Shown here: one piece after another, positions 57,835 through 64,000 of the stretch
Layout: the number at the start of each line of letters is the position of its first letter
Numbering within the stretch: the first letter of the stretch is position 1
NCBI GenBank assembly: GCA_024500155.1
Contig: CM044859.1
Coordinates: 46,050,003-46,114,002 of the forward strand
Source: Chenopodium formosanum
Lineage: Eukaryota > Streptophyta > Magnoliopsida > Caryophyllales > Amaranthaceae
Direction: 5' to 3'
DNA: 64,000 nucleotides
Program-made: the position numbers and the translations under genes
Notes under the pieces: generated by a model
What the model saw: only the letters and a program-made list of their open reading frames with translations
The model's database searches: none
Told to the model about the DNA's origin: nothing

Positions 57835-59550
57835 TAGTTAGCCCCCATTTTGATCGGTTCTAGAATAGACTAGGATCAAAGTAGTCAAGGAAATAGATCT
57901 GAGACTTTTCTACGAAGTTCTTAAAGAATAGAGAATCTTTCAGAATTGTTTAAGGATGTAGAAACGGTCCTTGATTTGCTAAGTGCTTGAGACAAATAGC
58001 TATTAAGGTTAGAAAAAAGTAATTTCTAGTCTTAACGCGGTAAAGAATCTAGATTGATCCTTTGCAATTGCAGAACGCTTTTACAAGTAAAAGTTTTTTG
58101 GGTGATGTCATGTCATGAGAAGAAATCGGTTTTAAAAGGATTAAAGGGGATGATGTCCTCTCAATCTTGTCATCATTGGTCTAAAGTCCCTCGATATGTC
58201 ATTGAAACTTTACCCTTATTTTAATAAGTTATAAAGATGATAAAAGAGTGTTTCGGCTATCGCAGCCTGAATAAAGTTCTCAACAATTCGCTTATCAAAA
58301 CGCAATACTCGGTGTCCACAAGATAGAAATACATGTCTCAGAACTGGAGGCATATATTCAAATCCAGTGAGAGAGAAGAAAATCAGCAACTCTCTCATCA
58401 ATTTTGTCCATAAGATGAGCACACGTGTCTCAGGACTAAGGGGTACCTACATAGATGCAACATCGCACGTTGCTCTTTATACAGGGGTGGACGACACCTT
58501 AACTATCTGGTAAGCCAGTAAGCTCACTAACTACCATATTTACTTCTAATCAAGAAGTGTCTGTTCTAGAATGGTTCAACGCGCCTGTAGACTCGTGATC
58601 TAACGCCTAAAGTAAAGTAATTCTACCTTTTAACTACGAGAGGTAGATCCCGTTAAGCTGGGAAGAGGTGAAATTTTTCGCAACACCTACGCCATACATG
58701 TTTACGGTGTATGATAATGCCTTACAACTTTACGATGTACGATAACGCCTTCCTTTTTTTTGTGGACGTGATAAAGGAAGAAAAGAACGAACATTTATAA
58801 AGTTAGTAAAGTAAAATGACAAACCTGACCATGGGAGCTTTTACGTAAAATACCACTACGGAACGTCTTAAGACACTCTTACGAAAAACGTCCAAAACGT
58901 ATGCTTAGGGAAGGCACAAAGCACGGTGTACATGCAGGATGATGCAAAAAAATATAACAGAAGAAAACAAACTATAAAATGCAAAGCAATTAAAAGAAAT
59001 CTTGATAATTTGTGCGCCGTTACGTCTAACAACGAGCAAACACTGTTAAAAATTAATCAAATGGATCGAAATTCAAACACTGGTATTTTGAGTGACCAGT
59101 ATCCGTGCGCAACTCAATGGGTCGCGCTGGCTAGGTGTGCGCATTGTTCCGAGGAGCGCGATTTTCATTTTACTCTTTCTCTCTCCTTCCTTCGCCATTT
59201 TCGAGCCTTTATCTCTCTAAAAATCTTGGATTTTCTTATTGTTTGAAGCTAAAGAAAGTGAATTTCGTCCTCTATTCACATTTTCTATAACCCAATGTAA
59301 GTTTTTTTGCTAAGAATTGTTTGTTTTTGCTTAATTTGGATGATTTTCGAACTGTGAAATCCCAAATTTTGAATTTTGAGGTTTTTGATCCGGTTCCTTT
59401 TTTTTAAATTGATTGTTCCATGCTGTTGTGCTATGTTTAAGAAGTATTTTGCAATAAATTTCATGAAAAATGGTTAAGTATTGAACCTTGCATGAGCATT
59501 TCTTCGTTCAAGTGTGTTCTTACACTTTTCCTTCGACTTTAGTTCGATTT
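57835..59550. mobile_element. 3' internal part of element E with antisense leader
   Basis: Follows the polypurine tract of LTR E. No ORF is supported. At 58,795-58,800 a plus-strand TTATAAAG may be a TATA box. At 59,105-59,165 GCGCAAC and CGCGCTG words like those in LTR E recur. Pyrimidine-rich sequence then leads to the splice-donor-like ATGTAAGTTT at 59,295, as in the antisense leader of copy B. The antisense gene itself is missing: sequence changes to LTR D at about 59,550. Confidence 0.5.
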
Positions 59551-61374
59551 GTGTAAACCGTTCAATGGGAGAAGGTTACACCTCTTAACCATCCATGAGA
59601 TCATCAACATCAATAGGTGTGGAACCATGACTGGTGTTCGGGCATGAAGGTACAAATCCAATCTAAAAGAGAAGAACTCTCCCTATAAAATAGGCCTCTA
59701 CTTTATTCTTCTGTATTCAAGTGCGCTTTCTGACTAACATGCAATCATTATGTTTACCCTACACCTGTTTATCTATGTTGGTTGAATATTAATGCACAAC
59801 AAAATCTATTATTGGTGATCACTTGAATTATAATCATGTTAACCTAAACAAGATTATTAATTATCTTATTAAGCGTGATTACAAGTACAAATTCCCTTAA
59901 ATATGCAAAAAAGGTGTGATCAAGCAATAACAATAATAATCATCAAGCAACATAATAATAATAATAACAATTATCATAAAAATAATTATAACAATTATAA
60001 TAATAATCATGACAATAATCATAACAATCATGTTAAAGCATAATATTAACAACAAGATCCTAAGCATGATACTAACAAGAATAATAACAAACCCTAGCAT
60101 GTCACTAAACATTAAAGATTAAAGCTTTAACCCTAACATGATACTAACATGATATTAGGAAAGAAAATAAGAAGCATCGTAGAAATCATAATTGATATAA
60201 GAAACTTAAGTATTACCCTAAACATGATACTAGGAAGCAATAAAACATTAAAACATCCTAACATGATACTAGGAATCAATATAATAATATAAGCATGAAT
60301 TCTATATCAAAAGATCAATGAAACAATTAAAGTACTTATTTGATGTCTCATACCTCTTTCTAATAACAAAATACACGCGTTAGTAACTTCAAGGAAATTA
60401 ATAAACAAAACAATTAAATTAAATAATTGAAATAGAGATTTGGCACCAAACCCTCAGAAATATCAAACCTTTCACGTCTAGGGCGAAGGCAACTTCGAAC
60501 TTGGCTAGGTGTGTCTAGTGCTAATGAGTGTGGAATTGTGTTTGTAGAAGGTTAGGCTAGAAAAAAGGAGAGAGAATAAGCTTTAGCTTAGAGAGAGAGA
60601 AAAATTAGAGAATTCTGGTCATTAAAAACGGAGGTCCAAGGACTCTATTTATAAGAAAATAGTCCGAAATTGATATAAAAAAGTTAAAGTTCGAAAAGGA
60701 ATAAAACAACATCTTGTCGCCAACGACAGAGCTCGCCGCCTGGCGACAAACTTGGCGCTAGGCACTGCACTGCAGCGCCAGGCAACGAACCTGTCGTCAA
60801 GCGATGCAATAGATTTTCAACACGTTTTCCACACGGAATCCACTTCTCAATATAATTAAGTCGTAGAATTCGTGTTAGGGGAAAAATCATATTTTCGTAA
60901 AAACACTTATTCTGTTCCAAGTAAAACTCTAAAACATAATTATCAATCCTAATTCCTTCTAGACAATTCTAGAAGATTATAATCAATCTTAATAGCTTTA
61001 GAAGTGATAATTAATAATAGGCCCTCCTCTAAATCATTGGGCCGCATATAAGAACCAATCCGGTCCCAGTTAAGTATTTTGGCCATAACTTCCTCATTAT
61101 TCATCAGAATTGGGCCTATAATATATTGTTGGAAAGCTCTTTTCGAGCCCCATCCAACTACACCATTATTGGACATTTTTCATGGACCAAAATGAACTGG
61201 ACTGGCTATTTTCATAAAATAGAGCAGGTTTTCGAAAACAGAAAGAAAGATTTTTGTATAAAAACTAACCGCAACAATAGGCTTTTCACACTTTCACTTC
61301 ATTAAATTATGATTCGACGCTAAAAGAATTCATTTCTGTGTTTGGTTTTGGGGAGACATAAATGGGTGTCTACA
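59551..61374 (-). repeat. Truncated LTR of a fourth Tat-like element (element D)
   Basis: Related to LTR A: AAACCGTTCA, GAAGGTTACACC, CCATGAGATCA near its left end and GGGGAGACAT-GGTGTCTACA at its right end. The first 130-150 bp and the primer-binding site are missing. The minus-strand TATA is at 60,647-60,654. Upstream lie GTCGCCA/TGGCGAC and GGCGCT/AGCGCC words (60,717-60,800). Confidence 0.75.
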
Positions 61375-61388
61375 GAAGCCCCCACTTT
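61375..61388 (-). promoter_or_regulatory. Polypurine tract of element D
   Basis: The minus-strand AAAGTGGGGGCTTC is identical to the tract of the tandem element, and the following 90 bp are also similar. Confidence 0.8.
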
Positions 61389-61389
61389 G

Positions 61390-62945
61390 ACTGAGTTTGG
61401 AGAAACTTATGTTTCGAAAACAAAAGTCAAAGTAGCGATAGGGATGGAGAATGATTCAGAACGTTTTGCGATCCTAAATCATTCTTGTAACACTGATACT
61501 TGCAAACTAGCTTTAGTTAAAATATATAAGAGAGTTAAGAAACGTGTATCTTGCACCGTCGAGCACACGTTTCTGAAGTAACAGATTTTGTTGCATTGTT
61601 GCGACGACTCCTCAAGCTAGGGGATATCGCTCGAAGACCGCTATGCTTGTAGCTGCTTGCAATTTCCGCTGTGATAGTCTTTTGCAAGATAGGAAACACC
61701 ATCGAAGATAACTCTGCTTGTAGTCATCCTCTGCCGTTTGTGACCGTCTTCTGCATCTTTGGGAACACGATCCAATATAACTCTGATTGTAGACATCTCC
61801 AGTTATTTGACAATCCTCCAAATCTTAGGGAGCATCGTCGATGACCATAACAATCCTCAGTTTTGTTGTGATAATATTCCGAAGACAATTATCGAACACC
61901 ACTGCTTGTTGATCCTTAGTGCTTCACTTGAATATTGCTGTTGATGCTTTGGGTGATGACAATCCTCTTTTCATTAGGAACAGTTGTCAAAAACTTTTGT
62001 ATGATGTATGACAATCTGTTATAGGGAAAGTTGTCAATTCCACGTAACAATCCATCCTTGGAAATATTGCTACGATGAAGCGACAATCCGTATCTCGAAA
62101 ATTTTGCCAAAACCAATTTTGGGAAAAGTTGTCGATCTTTCGTAACAATCCGTTATAAGAACCTTGCTATGATCGACAATCCACATCTTGGAATGTAACT
62201 CTTGAAAGCAATCCACCTTGGAAATTTTCCAACGCTATGCGACAATCCTTTTAGGAAAATATTGCCACAATTGACAATCCGAGTCTTGGAACATTTGCAA
62301 AAAAGAGTTGATCGACAATCCACTTCGGGAAAATTTGCTACTTACTGAAATGAATGACAATCCACGATGAGGAGCCTTTGCCGAAATATTAAAATGAATA
62401 GAGACCTATGATAATCCTTTGGGAAATTTTGCCATAGGGAATTATGCGTATGACAATCAAATCTCGGAAAACTTGCCAGCGATGACAATCCGAACTTGGA
62501 AAAAATTGCCAAATAGAGTAGGAGTATGACAATCCACGCTTGGAAACTTTTCCAGAGATGACAATCCAATCTTAGAAAATTTTTCATTTAAAAAGAATGC
62601 GCAACAATCCATATTTAGAAATACTGTTGGTTGGGGATGACAATCTAATCTTGGGAAAATTATCGTATAAGTGCTTGCTTTTGAATCGATGCCTTGGTGC
62701 TTGTAATAAGCCAATGCTTAGGCTCTTAAGCATAGTGAGACGATCGTCATCAGGTCAATCACTTACTACGATTGTAATCGAGCCGACTGCTAATCATGTC
62801 GATTTGCTTATAGGGGCTAACTGGCGTACCAAGGAACCCAATCAATTAATATGACCACCGTCAGGACGATTGACAATCAAATATGATTGCAATCAAGCTT
62901 ACTCTAGTTGATTTGCTAAGTTGTTTACATCCTTTTGGTTCAAAC
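61390..62945 (-). repeat. 3' untranslated region of element D with about 20 irregular repeats
   Basis: Between about 61,800 and 62,650 the word GACAATCC recurs about 20 times at 30-50 bp intervals, each followed after six or seven bases by GGAAAAT-type sequence ending in TTGCC or TTGTC. The halves are partly complementary (CAAT..CC with GG..ATTG), so units could form weak bulged hairpins. The position corresponds to the hairpin chain of the tandem element. No coding sequence is supported. Confidence 0.65.
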
Positions 62946-64000
62946 TAGGGGTGCTTATCGAGCGAGTCGATCACGAGTTAGGGGGTGCTCGACTCGTGAT
63001 CAAAAGCTGAAGCTCGTGCTCGACTCATGATCGTGACTCGTTAAGCTCGTTAAGTTGGTGCTCGACTCGTGATCGAAAACATTTTTTTTAGCTCGACTCG
63101 AGCTTGAAAATGCTCGTTACTCGTAAAGGTGCAATGGCTCGAATCAGCTCATTAACTCAAAACTCGATTGCTCGGTTCGTAACTCGCTAAGCTCAATAAC
63201 TCAACTCGTTTAATTAAATTTTTTTTTTTTATTATTATTGTAACTTAACTATTTAATATTGTCAAGATGTCAACTATTTTAACACTTCTTATTTTTACAT
63301 ATATAATTTTTTTAAAACTACCAAGTACCAAATAAAATCCAAAAGCTCAAAAAAAAAAAAGAAAAAAATCCAACAAAAAAATGTATAACATTCTTACACA
63401 ACAAACAATTAGAACATCAAACTACAATCATTCAAATTTATCGCATAACCAAAGAAAATGAATACAGGGAATCTTTCTTGTCTCCAATTTGTCTTTGGTT
63501 GGAAATTCTTCCTTCAATCTTCTCCAATATCCTACAAAAAAATAATTTATTTCAAATACAAATTTTACATAAACAATAAATAATAAACTTACATACAAGA
63601 TGTCAAAACTTATATATTAAGACCAATACCTCATACTTAGGAAATTGGAAGAATGATCTCTTTTGGTTCTTCTTCTCCATTGTTATTCTACAATCAAAAT
63701 AATAGTATTCAGTTGAAATAATAGTAAAAAAAATTATAAAATATAAAAAAGTTTACATTCTTAAAAAATAACTATAAATTGTACTTACTTTGTTTTTTCT
63801 TTTCACTCCATGAAGGGCTCGAAACCAATCTCCGGAACAAAGCAACATTTGCACGGTTTTCGGGGTAAGTGAATATCTATAAGGATTAATAACACGACTC
63901 CCTGCACTAAATGTAGCTTCCGATGCTACAGTAGTTATGGGAACCGCTAAGATATCAACGGCTATTCTAGAAAGCACACGATACTTCATTGATTTTTCTT
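62946..64000 (-). mobile_element. hAT DNA transposon, one end, running off the window
   Basis: Starts with TAGGGGTG, the common plant hAT terminal motif, followed by subterminal repeats of GCTCGACTCGTGATC and GCTCGTTAAGCTCG (62,950-63,200). AT-rich sequence and the transposase C-terminus follow. The other end and its 8-bp duplication are outside the window. Confidence 0.75.
63753..64000 (-). CDS. hAT transposase, C-terminal dimerisation domain (partial)
   Basis: The reading frame enters from the right edge and encodes the hAT-family C-terminal dimerisation region: LSRIAVDILAVPITTVASEATFSAG, then RVINPYRYSLTPKTVQMLLCSGDWFR. This domain pairs transposase subunits during cut-and-paste transposition. 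A consensus donor GTAAGTAC on the minus strand (63,788-63,781) directly follows the KRKNK codons, so the true exon probably ends there and short 3' exons lie in 63,470-63,660. The catalytic part is off the window. No break is seen in the visible portion. Confidence 0.85.
   Translation of the reverse strand, partial: EKSMKYRVLSRIAVDILAVPITTVASEATFSAGSRVINPYRYSLTPKTVQMLLCSGDWFRALHGVKRKNKVSTIYSYFLRM

Noticed and set aside
59897..60112. Hydrophobic Ile-rich minus-strand ORF
   Set aside because: Comes from AT-rich low-complexity sequence within LTR D.

Overview
The window is plant nuclear DNA made almost entirely of nested and tandem transposable elements. No host gene was recognised. The evidence is Ty3/gypsy Tat/Ogre-type polyproteins with two RNase H domains, a Ty1/copia SIRE-like gag, a hAT transposase end, and plant-type spliced antisense genes inside the gypsy elements. 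A flowering plant is likely; the species cannot be named from the sequence.

Positions 1-34,642 hold a tandem array of one Tat/Ogre-type gypsy element, with gag-pol on the minus strand. Three long terminal repeats (698-2401, 16144-17444, 32938-34642) separate two full internal regions, copy A (2402-16143) and copy B (17445-32937). Positions 1-697 are the leader of a third copy off the left edge. Each copy reads, along the minus strand: primer-binding site, leader, gag, protease, reverse transcriptase plus RNase H, second RNase H plus integrase, two spliced genes on the opposite (plus) strand, a chain of hairpin repeats, and a polypurine tract. Both copies are broken, at different places.

Positions 34,643-38,436 are the 3' half of a different Tat-like element with its own spliced antisense gene; the array inserted 21 bp past the gene's last base. 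That element sits inside a SIRE-like copia element (minus strand, 38,437-43,183), whose LTR is split by a solo LTR (40,632-42,248). Next comes AT-rich sequence with one small ORF. A compact gypsy element (46,239-52,437) lies inside an AAT microsatellite; its polymerase gene is deleted but its antisense ORF is open.

From 53,117 a further Tat-like LTR is split by a solo LTR (54,092-57,512), itself split by another solo LTR (55,059-56,770), each with a clean 5-bp target duplication. Its internal part runs to about 59,500 and joins a truncated related LTR (59,551-61,374) and its 3' untranslated region. A hAT transposon starts at 62,946 and leaves the window on the right.

The least explained signal is a set of short GC-rich palindromes with constant arms and a variable centre, placed upstream of the TATA box in several unrelated LTR families. 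In the tandem array the word is CCGT-N3-ACGG, with more than 30 exact copies in noncoding parts of the element, including the leader of the antisense gene. A second family repeats this coupling with a different word. The 3' untranslated region also carries a chain of stem-loops whose stems co-vary around a constant 8-base loop.
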